A DNA stretch of 64,000 nucleotides from Treponema denticola. GTDB lineage: Bacteria; Spirochaetota; Spirochaetia; Treponematales; Treponemataceae. Shown here one piece after another: positions 16,919 through 24,966 of this stretch; within the stretch, counting starts at the first letter, position 1; every line of letters begins with the position of its first letter. The stretch spans positions 2,480,001 through 2,544,000 of the forward strand of contig NZ_CP038800.1 of assembly GCF_024400535.1 (NCBI RefSeq), given 5' to 3'. Made by a program: the position numbers and the translations under genes. The notes beneath the pieces were generated by a model that searched no databases, was not told the origin of the DNA, and saw only the letters and a list, made by a program, of their open reading frames with translations.

Positions 16919-17126
16919 TGCGAATTTATTTCCACATAAAAAAAATGCCTCTACCCATAATGCCGTATTAACAAATGAGGAAATTCATGCAATGGAATTA
17001 AAACTTGAAGACCCCGAGTACATAAATGCAGCTATTTATAGACTGGCTTCAATCATAACGGAAAGAGTCCTAAACGGCGGGCTCAATTATGAAAATACGA
17101 ATTACAAAAAGAGGATAAGAGTATGA
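16911..17126 (+). CDS. Small conserved hypothetical protein
   Basis: A 71-residue soluble protein (MTSANLFPHKK..., ending NYKKRIRV) with one likely amphipathic helical stretch (LTNEEIHAMELKLEDPEYIN). The ATG at 16911 is chosen because GGAG sits 6 bases upstream; an in-frame ATG at 16899 is closer to the yraN coding end and lacks a site. It overlaps yraN by 8 bases and the next gene by 4, so it is translationally coupled. Family not recognised. Confidence 0.7.
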   Translation: MTSANLFPHKKNASTHNAVLTNEEIHAMELKLEDPEYINAAIYRLASIITERVLNGGLNYENTNYKKRIRV

Positions 17127-17575
17127 GTAAAAGAAGGTTTAAACCTATGAGAAGTCAAAGGACTGAAAAACAAGGCGGTGATAGTCCGCAAAAACGGTCT
17201 CTTGACGGACAAATAAAAAAAACTAAAACTTTTCACGGTCAAAACAAAGAACCGGCTTTAAAAAAAATAGAATATCCGGAATACAAATGCACAAAATGCG
17301 GAGAAATTATACAGGATTTAAACTCGGCCATCGCCGATAAGGAAAGCGGCCAGCCTGTACATTTTGACTGCGTTATCGGATTTTTAAAAAAAGCGGAAGA
17401 ATTAAAAGAAGGTGAAGAAATCATTTACATAGGAAACGGAAACTTTGCCGTTGCCTATTTTGAAAACCCTAAAATTCGTAAAAATTTTAAAATTATAAAA
17501 CTAATCGAATGGGAAGATAAAAATAAGCTCTACCAATGGAAAAAAGATATTTCGGATCTTACGTCAAAAACATAA
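17123..17575 (+). CDS. Hypothetical protein with a CxxC...HxxC zinc-binding pattern
   Basis: A 150-residue basic protein. Residues 1-50 are Lys/Arg/Gln-rich and probably disordered. Then YKCTKCGEIIQDLNSAIADK and GQPVHFDCVIGFLKKAEEL give Cys-x2-Cys and His-x2-Cys, a plausible single zinc site. The C-terminal part (EIIYIGNGNFAVAYFENPKI) looks like a small beta domain. It is the last gene of the 14979-17575 run and is followed by a strong terminator. Function unknown; nucleic-acid binding is only a guess from the basic N-terminus. Confidence 0.75.
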   Translation: MSKRRFKPMRSQRTEKQGGDSPQKRSLDGQIKKTKTFHGQNKEPALKKIEYPEYKCTKCGEIIQDLNSAIADKESGQPVHFDCVIGFLKKAEELKEGEEIIYIGNGNFAVAYFENPKIRKNFKIIKLIEWEDKNKLYQWKKDISDLTSKT

Positions 17576-17606
17576 AAAAAGCCGGACAATGCTCCGGCCT
17601 TTTTTT
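17572..17606 (+). terminator. Bidirectional intrinsic terminator
   Basis: An A7 tract, then GCCGGA-CAATGC-TCCGGC, then CTTTTTTT. It works in both directions and separates the 17575 gene end from serS, which runs the other way. Confidence 0.9.
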
Positions 17607-17651
17607 ATACAAACCTAATATCTAAAATTATCAGAAAGTTTATCAATCGGT

Positions 17652-18920
17652 TTAACCGATTCTATCAAACCCGCAATAGGGAACAAGCACTTCGGGTATC
17701 TTAATGGAACCGTCGGCTTGCTGATAATTTTCCAAGACGGCTATCATAGCCCTCGACATTGCCAACGCAGTTCCGTTTAGGGTATGAAGGAATTTATTTT
17801 TACCGTCATCGTCCTTGTAGCGTATATTTAAGCGGCGTGCCTGATAATCGGTACAGTTTGAAGTAGAGGTAACCTCGCCCCATTCGCCTCCGTTTCTTCC
17901 GGGCATCCACGCTTCCAAGTCCCATTTGCGGTAGGCAGGAGCACCTAAGTCGCCTGTGCAAGTATCGACAACCCTGAATGGAATTCCCAAACCATTGAAG
18001 ATTTCTTCTTCAATTAAGCGGAGCTCCTCATGAATAGCATCGGATTCTTCCGGCGTACAATAAACAAACATTTCGAGTTTTGAAAACTGATGAACCCGGT
18101 AAAGGCCCTTTGAAAACTGTCCGGCGGCTCCCGCTTCACGCCTAAAGCAATGAGAAATACCGCAGTATTTTAACGGCAAGCTTTCTTTTTTGATAATTTC
18201 ATCCGAGTGATAGCCGCCCAGAGTAATCTCGGCAGTTGCAACCAGACAAGTTCCCTCACCTTCAAGAGAATAGACGTTTGATTCTTCGCCTCGGGGATTA
18301 AAGCCGATACCGTATAAGATTTCTTCTTTCGCAACGTCCGGAGTGATAAAGGGCTTAAACCCATGTTTCCGCAATATGTTAAGACCGTACATCGTAAGAG
18401 CTTGCTCCAAAAATACGGCTTCGTTTTTTAAAAAATAGAATTTAACGCCTGAAACCTTTGTGCCGGCTTCGAAGTCGATTAGATCCAAATCTTGGCCTAA
18501 CTGAACATGATCCTTGGGCTCAAAGTCAAACTTGGGCACGGTTCCGCAGCGTTTAACTTCCAAATTGTCCGAATCTTCTTTGCCGACTGGGGCTTTGGGA
18601 TGAGCCATATTCGGAATTTTACTTACGGCCTCATGCAGGGCTTTTTCGGCTTCAGCAAGATCGGCTTCTACTTGGGCGATTTTTTCTTTCATAGCCTTTC
18701 CTTGGTCGACTAATTTTTGTCTTTCTTCGGGACTTAATTTTTGCTTCATTGACTGGGAGTTATCGTTTCGATCTTTTTGCAGGTTCTGCAAAGAAGTAAC
18801 AAGGGCAGTACGCTTATCATATAGTTCTACTGCCTTATCGGCATCCGCATTCATGTGCCGGTTTTTTATATTTTCTTTTACGGCTTCAAGATTTTCTTTA
18901 ATAAATTTATAGTCTAACAT
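17652..18920 (-). CDS. serS: Seryl-tRNA synthetase
   Basis: Class II synthetase that charges tRNA-Ser (and tRNA-Sec where present). N-terminal coiled-coil arm from MLDYKFIKENLEAVKENIKN to about residue 100; motif 2 FRREAGAAGQFSKGLYRVHQ; motif 3 region LNGTALAMSRAMIAVLENYQ. The 422 residues from the ATG at 18920 match the family; an upstream in-frame start adds 21 residues that fit no SerS. No strong Shine-Dalgarno is visible. Confidence 0.96.
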   Translation of the reverse strand: MLDYKFIKENLEAVKENIKNRHMNADADKAVELYDKRTALVTSLQNLQKDRNDNSQSMKQKLSPEERQKLVDQGKAMKEKIAQVEADLAEAEKALHEAVSKIPNMAHPKAPVGKEDSDNLEVKRCGTVPKFDFEPKDHVQLGQDLDLIDFEAGTKVSGVKFYFLKNEAVFLEQALTMYGLNILRKHGFKPFITPDVAKEEILYGIGFNPRGEESNVYSLEGEGTCLVATAEITLGGYHSDEIIKKESLPLKYCGISHCFRREAGAAGQFSKGLYRVHQFSKLEMFVYCTPEESDAIHEELRLIEEEIFNGLGIPFRVVDTCTGDLGAPAYRKWDLEAWMPGRNGGEWGEVTSTSNCTDYQARRLNIRYKDDDGKNKFLHTLNGTALAMSRAMIAVLENYQQADGSIKIPEVLVPYCGFDRIG

Positions 18921-18990
18921 AGCAAAATTGTACTTTTTATTTTGAATTCTGTCAAGTCTAAAATTTAGCGATAACAATTTCATAGACAGC

Positions 18991-19019
18991 TTGACAACTT
19001 TTGATAATTATCGGATACT
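18991..19019 (+). promoter_or_regulatory. Promoter of the outer-membrane-protein gene
   Basis: TTGACA (18991-18996), a 17-bp spacer, then GATACT (19014-19019). A second -10-like TATAAT is at 19039-19044. GGAGGA precedes the ATG at 19072. Confidence 0.55.
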
Positions 19020-19071
19020 TAAATAAAATATAAGTATTTATAATACAATTTTATTCATTTGGAGGAATTTT

Positions 19072-19689
19072 ATGAACAAAAAACTGTTTTTTGTTTGTCT
19101 TGTTTTTGCGTCGGTTTTTACAGGTATGCTGACGGCAAAATCGGTCGGTTTAAATTTGGAAGCCGGAGGGGCTTATACCAATCATCAATTACATACAATC
19201 AGAGGTTATGGTTCTGACGGCTTTAGACACCATGAAATAAACTTACAAGACTTGGGAGGAATCAATATAGGTATTTCCTATCCTCTTCCCAAAAACTGGG
19301 CCGTCTTTGCAAACACTACATTTACATTTAACAATATATTTGTAAACGATACAATGCTTGGAGTAGGCTATATATTTAAACCCGGAAAAGGTTTTGAGCT
19401 TTTGTTGGGCGGAGCTTTTGCATTCGGCGGATCTGCTTTTCGCACAAGTGATAAAACAACCGTAAGTTACTTCAATGTAGGCGGTGGAATAAATTTTACC
19501 GCTTCTTATATGTTTACAGGAAAATTCGGAATGTATGCAGGAGCTTCGGCACTATACTATAAACCTGTAGCAGGAAATGAATCAACAAAAAGAGGTAGCA
19601 ACACCACCACAACAAGTATCAAATCCGGCTCACTGCCTGATATGGCAAAGTCTATAAATATAAAGCTGGGATTAGTAGTCAAATTTTAA
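19072..19689 (+). CDS. Outer-membrane beta-barrel protein
   Basis: A 205-residue exported protein. The signal peptide covers residues 1-22 (KLFFVCLVFASVFTGMLTAK). The rest alternates short amphipathic strands with Gly/aromatic residues (SVGLNLEAGGAYTN, YPLPKNWAVFANTTFTFN, MLGVGYIFKPGKGFELLLGG, FNVGGGINFTASYMFTGKFG) and ends INIKLGLVVKF, a barrel-type C-terminal strand with terminal Phe. The topology suggests 8-10 strands. No ligand or function can be assigned. Monocistronic; tRNA genes follow. Confidence 0.8.
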   Translation: MNKKLFFVCLVFASVFTGMLTAKSVGLNLEAGGAYTNHQLHTIRGYGSDGFRHHEINLQDLGGINIGISYPLPKNWAVFANTTFTFNNIFVNDTMLGVGYIFKPGKGFELLLGGAFAFGGSAFRTSDKTTVSYFNVGGGINFTASYMFTGKFGMYAGASALYYKPVAGNESTKRGSNTTTTSIKSGSLPDMAKSINIKLGLVVKF

Positions 19690-19709
19690 ATAACCTTTGC
19701 CCCAAGGTC

Positions 19710-19738
19710 TTGACATTGATGCCTGTTTTACGTATTAT
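19710..19738 (+). promoter_or_regulatory. tRNA-Pro/tRNA-Arg promoter
   Basis: TTGACA (19710-19715), 17-bp spacer, TATTAT (19733-19738). tRNA-Pro begins 13 bases after the -10 box. Confidence 0.85.
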
Positions 19739-19750
19739 GTTTACTCGCAT

Positions 19751-19823
19751 CGGGATGTAGCCTAGGGGCTAAGGCGTCTGGTTTGGGACCAGAAGATCGG
19801 GGGTTCAAATCCCTCCATCCCGA
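19751..19823 (+). tRNA. tRNA-Pro (anticodon TGG)
   Basis: Full cloverleaf: CGGGATG/CATCCCG acceptor, anticodon stem TCTGG/CCAGA with loop TTTGGGA (anticodon TGG), and T arm with GTTCAAAT. CCA is not encoded. Confidence 0.95.
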
Positions 19824-19836
19824 TCCTTAAAACCTT

Positions 19837-19910
19837 GGGATCGTAGCTCATCAGGATAGAGCAACTGCCTTCTAAGCAGTAGGTAGGGGGTTCGAGTCCC
19901 TCCGGTCTCG
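19837..19910 (+). tRNA. tRNA-Arg (anticodon TCT)
   Basis: Acceptor GGGATCG/CGGTCTC (two G-T pairs), anticodon stem ACTGC/GCAGT with loop CTTCTAA (anticodon TCT), T loop TTCGAGT. CCA is not encoded. It lies 13 bases after tRNA-Pro and is co-transcribed. Confidence 0.95.
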
Positions 19911-19912
19911 CT

Positions 19913-19966
19913 AAAAGCCGATTAAGTAGCCTTGTACATTAACAAGATAACTTAATCGGCTTTTTT
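19913..19966 (+). terminator. Terminator of the tRNA operon, shared with the sigma-54 activator gene
   Basis: AAAAGCCGATTAAGT (19913-19927) pairs with ACTTAATCGGCTTTT (19950-19964), followed by TT. The A-rich 5' flank lets it work for the facing gene as well; its 3' end touches that gene's stop codon at 19965. Confidence 0.9.
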
Positions 19967-21506
19967 AGTACTTAATGCCCAGTTTTTTCATCTTGCTTTG
20001 AAGCGTTCCCGGTTTTAGGTTTAAAAGAGCGGCAGCTCCGTCTTTGCCGTAAATTTTTCCGTTTGAGGCTAAAAGAGCTTTTTGAATAATCTCGGTTTGG
20101 GCCTCATCAAAGGGTTTAATATCTTCAGGCAAAACCTTATCTTTTTCGGCCTCCTTATTTACGGCAGGCTTTAGGGGCTTCTTTTTAGCAGCGTTTGAAA
20201 TGTAGAATTCTCTTGTTCCCGGCACCAAGTGTTCGGCAGGAATTTCTCCGCCTTGCGAAAGAATTGCAGCCCGCTCTACAACGTTTTTAAGCTCGCGGAC
20301 ATTTCCATGCCAAGGCATAGACATAAGTTTTTCGATTGCAGCCATCGAAAGGCTTGTGTTTTCAAAGCCCTTCCTTTTGCGTATATCCGAAATAAAATGC
20401 TCGGCTAAGAGGGCTGTATCGTCATCTCGTTCCCTCAAAGGCGGAAGCCTTAGCGGAAAAACGTCAAGCCTGTAAAGCAGGTCTTCACGGAAGCGCCCCA
20501 TCGAAACGGCCTCGGCCAAATCGACATTGGTTGCGGCTATTATGCGCACATCCACAGAAACGGGTTTTTCCCCGCCGACACGCTCGAATTTTCCGTCTTG
20601 AAGAACACGCAAAAGTTTGGGCTGTAAATCAAAGGGCAAATCCCCTACCTCGTCCAAAAAGAGGGTGCCGCCGTCGGCAAGTTCAAACCGCCCCTTCCGC
20701 AAGGCCGCAGCCCCCGAAAAGGCACCTTTCTCATGCCCAAAGATTTCACTTTCGGCAAGGCTCTGCACAAGGGCAGAACAGTTTACGGGCACAAAAGGTT
20801 TTTCGGCCCTGTTGGAAAGTCTGTGAATGGTGCGGGCTGCCTGCTCTTTTCCCGTTCCCGTTTCGCCCGAAATTAAAACCGGCACATCAGAGGCCGCAAC
20901 AAGCTTTATCGAATCTAAAACCGTAGTCCAAGCCCGGGAAGAACCGACCATATCCTTAAAAACATTTGTCGAAGCGGTGAGCAAAACATTCCTTTCGAGA
21001 AGGAGGCTTTCGGTTCTTTGAATGAGGGATTGGGAGGCATCAGTTTGGACCATAGCAACCGAAATAAGTTTTGAAATTGTAGATATAAAACGGACGATTT
21101 CGGGCGTAAAGCGGGAACACATACTGTGATCCAAGGTCATCATTCCGATAGCCTTATCTCCTATGTAAAGAGGGGCAACCAAACAAGAATGATTTTCTGG
21201 CAGCTTCATTATTTCGTCATAGGTATCGACATGGGGAATATTTTCATCAAACAAAAAAGCCTTTCTTTCATCTAAAATTCGGGCAATGTCTTTCCGTTTG
21301 TTTAAGTTAATCGTAAAATCGTCCAATAATTTTGAAGAAAGCGGGCCTATGGCCTTTCTTACCTTTAGAACATTTTTATCTTCAAAGCCCATCACAACAG
21401 CAAGCTCATAATCGACCAGCTCTCTTAAAGCCTCAAGAATAAGCTCCAATGCCTGCTCGGCCGAGATGGGATTGGTTTTATTTAAAACGGATATAGCCTT
21501 GTTCAT
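19965..21506 (-). CDS. Sigma-54-dependent transcriptional activator with GAF sensor
   Basis: Bacterial enhancer-binding protein. An N-terminal GAF domain (about residues 15-165) replaces a receiver, so it probably senses a small molecule. The AAA+ domain (about 185-415) has Walker A GETGTGKEQ, Walker B GGTLFLDEVGDLP and arginine-finger region RFREDLLYRLDVFPLRLPPL. The sigma-54 contact loop reads GAFSGA instead of the usual GAFTGA. A Fis-type helix-turn-helix ends the protein (GKDGAAALLNLKPGTLQSKM). The 513 residues fit the NorR/FhlA-like layout. Target genes are unknown. Confidence 0.92.
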   Translation of the reverse strand: MNKAISVLNKTNPISAEQALELILEALRELVDYELAVVMGFEDKNVLKVRKAIGPLSSKLLDDFTINLNKRKDIARILDERKAFLFDENIPHVDTYDEIMKLPENHSCLVAPLYIGDKAIGMMTLDHSMCSRFTPEIVRFISTISKLISVAMVQTDASQSLIQRTESLLLERNVLLTASTNVFKDMVGSSRAWTTVLDSIKLVAASDVPVLISGETGTGKEQAARTIHRLSNRAEKPFVPVNCSALVQSLAESEIFGHEKGAFSGAAALRKGRFELADGGTLFLDEVGDLPFDLQPKLLRVLQDGKFERVGGEKPVSVDVRIIAATNVDLAEAVSMGRFREDLLYRLDVFPLRLPPLRERDDDTALLAEHFISDIRKRKGFENTSLSMAAIEKLMSMPWHGNVRELKNVVERAAILSQGGEIPAEHLVPGTREFYISNAAKKKPLKPAVNKEAEKDKVLPEDIKPFDEAQTEIIQKALLASNGKIYGKDGAAALLNLKPGTLQSKMKKLGIKY

Positions 21507-21559
21507 ACCCTGCGATTATACCCGCATTATAAACCTTTGTCAAAAGGAGTCAGGGGTAA

Positions 21560-21607
21560 GTACAGCCAGCGGAGCTTCGAGGCGTACAGCCAGCGGAGCT
21601 TCGAGGC
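21560..21607 (+). repeat. 24-bp tandem repeat, two perfect copies
   Basis: GTACAGCCAGCGGAGCTTCG plus AGGC occurs at 21560-21583 and again at 21584-21607. It lies upstream of the sigma-54 activator gene. The 295-bp gap 21507-21801 holds only this, the 35-bp repeat at 21661-21695 and AT-rich sequence. Confidence 0.9.
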
Positions 21608-21660
21608 TAACCTTTTTTTGTACCATTGCGGTTTATATTCTTTTATTTAACCGCAGCGAG

Positions 21661-21695
21661 CGCAAAGCGTTGAGCTCACGCTCAACTTCGCAAAG
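21661..21695 (+). repeat. 35-bp flanking repeat, left copy
   Basis: It contains a GTTGAGC/GCTCAAC dyad and CGCAAAG at both ends. It matches 23841-23875 at 34 of 35 positions in the same orientation. The pair brackets the beta-helix lipoprotein gene. Confidence 0.85.
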
Positions 21696-21801
21696 TAATT
21701 TTTTTTATGAAACTAAAACAGAAACAGCCAAACTTATGAAGCTAAAAAACTTTGATATAGCCCAGCTGCCCATTATCCATCAAACCTCTACCCTTTGTAT
21801 C

Positions 21802-23726
21802 CTAATTCGCTGTATACGCTGTTTGATTGTCAAATGTAGCGCTGGGGCCTTTGAAAACAGCATTAGTTGGACCGCCGTTATTTTTGATTTGCCCGCTCTT
21901 CCAATGGACTTTTGCCCCGCCTTCCAAATAAATTGCGGTACCTTTCACGTCATCAGCAGTCCCAACCTGATGGTTTTGTATAAGGGGGCTTTCAGCGTCA
22001 CTCTTGTCATCTTCGCCGATTGTTACCTCACCTCCCTGCATCCACATACCAATACCTTGAACATTTGTAGTCTTGGATACATGCTTAACATAGCCGTTAC
22101 CCTCTATTACAGTATGCCCTTTAATATAGGTTTTGGAATTTGGTTTATTACCAGCGTATAAACCACAGGCTTTAACGGTTATATAGCCATGCGTTGTCTT
22201 TGCGCTTACATCGACCGTGTTATAGGAAATTTCGGAGTTATCGATAACAACTTCATAAGCATGATTTGGCAAACTTATACCGCCGCCGCTAGATTCACCA
22301 CTTCCGTCATCATTCTTAACTGTATTGTGTATAACTTTGACATTTTTCATCGTAAGTTTTCCGCCGCCTGGAAGAGCATGATCCATTCGTACCCCGCCGC
22401 CGGGCGCCTTGCTGGTACAGTCTCGTATCGTTACGCCGGTAAGCTTTAGATGCGCTGTTCCGTCCATTAAAATACCGCCGCCGCCTGAACCGAGTGTATA
22501 TGAAGCTGAGGTTTCTTTGCCGTTTATCAGTGTAAGGTTTTCCATCTGCACCCGTGCGGCTCCGGTTATTTTGAAAATACGGTGCGCAGCTTTCCCACCT
22601 GCATCGCTGTTTGCGTCAAGAGTGTCTGAGCCATCTTCTTTTTTTCCCCTTATGGTGAGGTCTTTGCTGATTTCTATTTGACCTGAGTTGCCGGGAGCGC
22701 TTGTTGCTTTAACATTACCCATGACGGTTATAACGCCGTTTTCAGAGGCATTTTCTACGGCTTGTTTTAAATTTTTCCATGCTGTATCAGCAACGCTTAT
22801 ATCGGGGATAGAGCCTAAGGTCTTCGCTTCTTTTGGTTCCGAAGAAAGGCCTTTTTTATCGGTCAGCCGGACTGTGTATTTTTGGGGGAGCGTGCTCGCC
22901 GTAAGCTCCGTATCGGTTTTAAAATAGACCTTCCATGTTCCTGAAGGGACAGGGGCAATAATCTGCGAAGCTGACGACAAAAGGCCGTTTGCCGGGTCTA
23001 CAGCAAATCCGGAACTTCCTATGGGAAGCGGTATTTTCTTTGTTTCTCCGCCCTCTTTAGTAATGACAAGGCCTAAATCTTTGTGCAGCTTTCCGCCTGG
23101 GATGCTTTTATTCATAGCCGAATCGTCTACCTTAAAGCACAAAACATAATATCTGTCGTTGTTCGTTTGTGCTATAGTTATATCGCCGATTTCAGGCGGC
23201 GGCGTGTTCGCTTCCAAATCGAATGAATAAGTATGATTGAATTTTCTGCCATCAATACTGTACAACGTAATCGTGGATCCTATGTTTGCGCTACTCCATT
23301 CATTTGCCTTTAAAAAGGCGTTGGTATACGTCAATTTGAGAGCTTTACCGTCCGAAATCGGCTCAAGCATATAATCGGTGCCGTATACGGGCTTAGCACT
23401 GCTCGATCCTTTTACCTTGCCGTCCCCAAACCTTACAATATCAGAAGGTGCTCCGGGAGCATTCGGCATTATAAACGTGAAGTTTTTGGGGTTGTGCACT
23501 TTCATAGTAACCGTTACGTCGCTTGCAGACGGCACACAGGGAATGCTCGAGCCGGACGCATAATAGGGAGCCGGACTTATCACGATATTCCGGTCGATAA
23601 AGGCTTCCGTCGCCCAATAGCTTAAAAATTCTTCAGGGTCTTCTAAAAACTGTTTGCAACCTGCAAAAACAGTACGGCTGCCGGCACTGCTGCAACCATT
23701 GTTAAAATCTTTAAAAGTTTTTTCAT
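21802..23726 (-). pseudogene. Beta-helix surface lipoprotein gene, frameshifted in the signal peptide
   Basis: The proper start is the ATG at 23726, preceded by AAAGGAG: MKKLLKILTMVAAVPAAVLF, a signal peptide. The frame then hits a stop (VANSF-stop). One extra base in the run of five A at 23664-23668 (plus strand) restores LFFAGCKQFLED, a clear lipobox with Cys, and runs on for about 640 codons to 21802. The mature part has beta-rich repeats, and about residues 370-640 form right-handed beta-helix rungs (RVQMENLTLINGKETSASYT, HLKLTGVTIRDCTSKAPGGG, KLTMKNVKVIHNTVKNDDGS). It is likely a surface lipoprotein, off in this sequence. Direct repeats flank it. Confidence 0.8.
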
Positions 23727-23761
23727 TACCGATTACTCCTTTGTTAAGGGGAAATAGAGAC

Positions 23762-23806
23762 TTGTAATTTATCGTACAGTATAGCACTTTTCGCCATAAA
23801 TTACAA
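23762..23806 (-). promoter_or_regulatory. Promoter of the lipoprotein gene inside an 11-bp inverted repeat
   Basis: On the minus strand: TTGTAA (23806-23801), 17-bp spacer, TATACT (23783-23778). TTGTAATTTAT (23762-23772) and ATAAATTACAA (23796-23806) form a perfect 11-bp inverted repeat that spans the whole promoter. This looks like an operator or a large cruciform. Confidence 0.6.
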
Positions 23807-23840
23807 CTTTTTGGGGTTTTTTTGTTTAACCTCAAGGGTC

Positions 23841-23875
23841 CGCAAAGCGTTGAGCTCACACTCAACTTCGCAAAG
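23841..23875 (+). repeat. 35-bp flanking repeat, right copy
   Basis: 34 of 35 bases equal to 21661-21695. Both copies are followed by an AT-rich run with five or more T and lie next to a TTTAACC segment. Confidence 0.85.
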
Positions 23876-23961
23876 ATTTTTTGATTCTGTCTTAATAATG
23901 CATTCTTAAATTTACCCTTTGCGGTTTCTTTTTATATCTGAAAAAATTACTGTAATCTTAC

Positions 23962-23990
23962 TTGGAAAATACTATAAACTATGTTATAAT
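23962..23990 (+). promoter_or_regulatory. Promoter of the exported hypothetical gene
   Basis: TTGGAA (23962-23967), 17-bp spacer, TATAAT (23985-23990). GGTGGAGGA precedes the ATG at 24015. Confidence 0.7.
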
Positions 23991-24014
23991 GAGCTATCAT
24001 CGGTGGAGGAACCT

Positions 24015-24950
24015 ATGTTTAATATCAAAAAGAAAATTATATCGATTACTTTAATCTTTGCCGTTTTAGCGGCAGGCGCTTCCGCAGTCTTTGCAGAAGA
24101 TGCAGTAACGATCAAAATGCTTTTTAAACTTTTACCTGAAAAGGTATTAAAGCCTGTTTTTGATAATTTTAACTTGGATACAGCACGCAGGGATTCGTAC
24201 ATTGAGGTCTGCGATGAGGAAAACCGGTATTTGAGCCTTAAAAGCGAGTACGGTTTTGAAATGTGCTATTGGAATCTAAAAGGCGGTAAAAAGCTTATTT
24301 TGGTAAGCTACGGAGGTGCCGGGCCCGAGGTCTTTTACCTTTACAATAAAGGCAAATTTTCCGAAACGAATGATTACGGCATAAAAACGATAAAAGAACA
24401 GGTAAAAAAAAGCCCTGCACTTGAAGGTATGAATGATTTGATACGTTTTTATCCGCTGCGGGATAATACTTCGCTTGCGGTAATGATAAACCAGCTTGAT
24501 TGTATGGTTTTTAAGTGGAAAAATGAAAAATTTGTCCGCATTAATGATTATGTGCTAAAAGAAACCGATGATGAGTCAGATGTTTACAATATATTATTGA
24601 ACGGTTTTGTAAAAGTTCTTAATGCCCATGATGCGGCTTCTTGTTTGCAGTATATTAAACCTGATTATATCGCATCCCAATGTATGGATATGCATCAAGG
24701 ATGGACGGAACAATTTATTTGCGAACTTATTGCAGGTCAAAACGAAGATTCCGAATATATTGAACCGCATAGCTTAATGGATATAAAAAAAGCAAGCTAC
24801 AGCTTAAATAGTGAGTTAGGCTTTATGATTACCATCGAACTTATCGACGGGCGTACCTATACCTATTTTCCTATGATTGAAGGGTTTGAAGAGGCTGAAA
24901 TATATGGGCTCCCAATTCAGTATCTTTATCTTGTAGGAGCTAAGGGATAA
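24015..24950 (+). CDS. Exported hypothetical protein
   Basis: A 311-residue protein with a signal peptide (FNIKKKIISITLIFAVLAAG, cleavage near SAVFAED). The mature part looks like a soluble mixed alpha/beta domain with aromatic-rich stretches (GFEMCYWNLKGGKKLILVSY, TSLAVMINQLDCMVFKWKNE). I do not recognise the family. The ATG at 24015 is chosen over an in-frame start at 23919, because it has a strong ribosome binding site and gives a clean signal peptide, and because the promoter lies between the two. It may be read through into the PLP-protein gene 16 bases downstream. Confidence 0.75.
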   Translation: MFNIKKKIISITLIFAVLAAGASAVFAEDAVTIKMLFKLLPEKVLKPVFDNFNLDTARRDSYIEVCDEENRYLSLKSEYGFEMCYWNLKGGKKLILVSYGGAGPEVFYLYNKGKFSETNDYGIKTIKEQVKKSPALEGMNDLIRFYPLRDNTSLAVMINQLDCMVFKWKNEKFVRINDYVLKETDDESDVYNILLNGFVKVLNAHDAASCLQYIKPDYIASQCMDMHQGWTEQFICELIAGQNEDSEYIEPHSLMDIKKASYSLNSELGFMITIELIDGRTYTYFPMIEGFEEAEIYGLPIQYLYLVGAKG

Positions 24951-24966
24951 AACCTAAGAGGAAAGA

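Noticed and set aside
21466-22161. Plus-strand open frame over the lipoprotein 3' end
   Set aside because: It runs antisense to the beta-helix coding region and through repeats, has no ribosome site and no recognisable protein.
23727-23865. N-terminal extension of the lipoprotein frame upstream of 23726
   Set aside because: It has no ribosome site and overlaps the promoter. It arises because the correct signal peptide is in the other frame.
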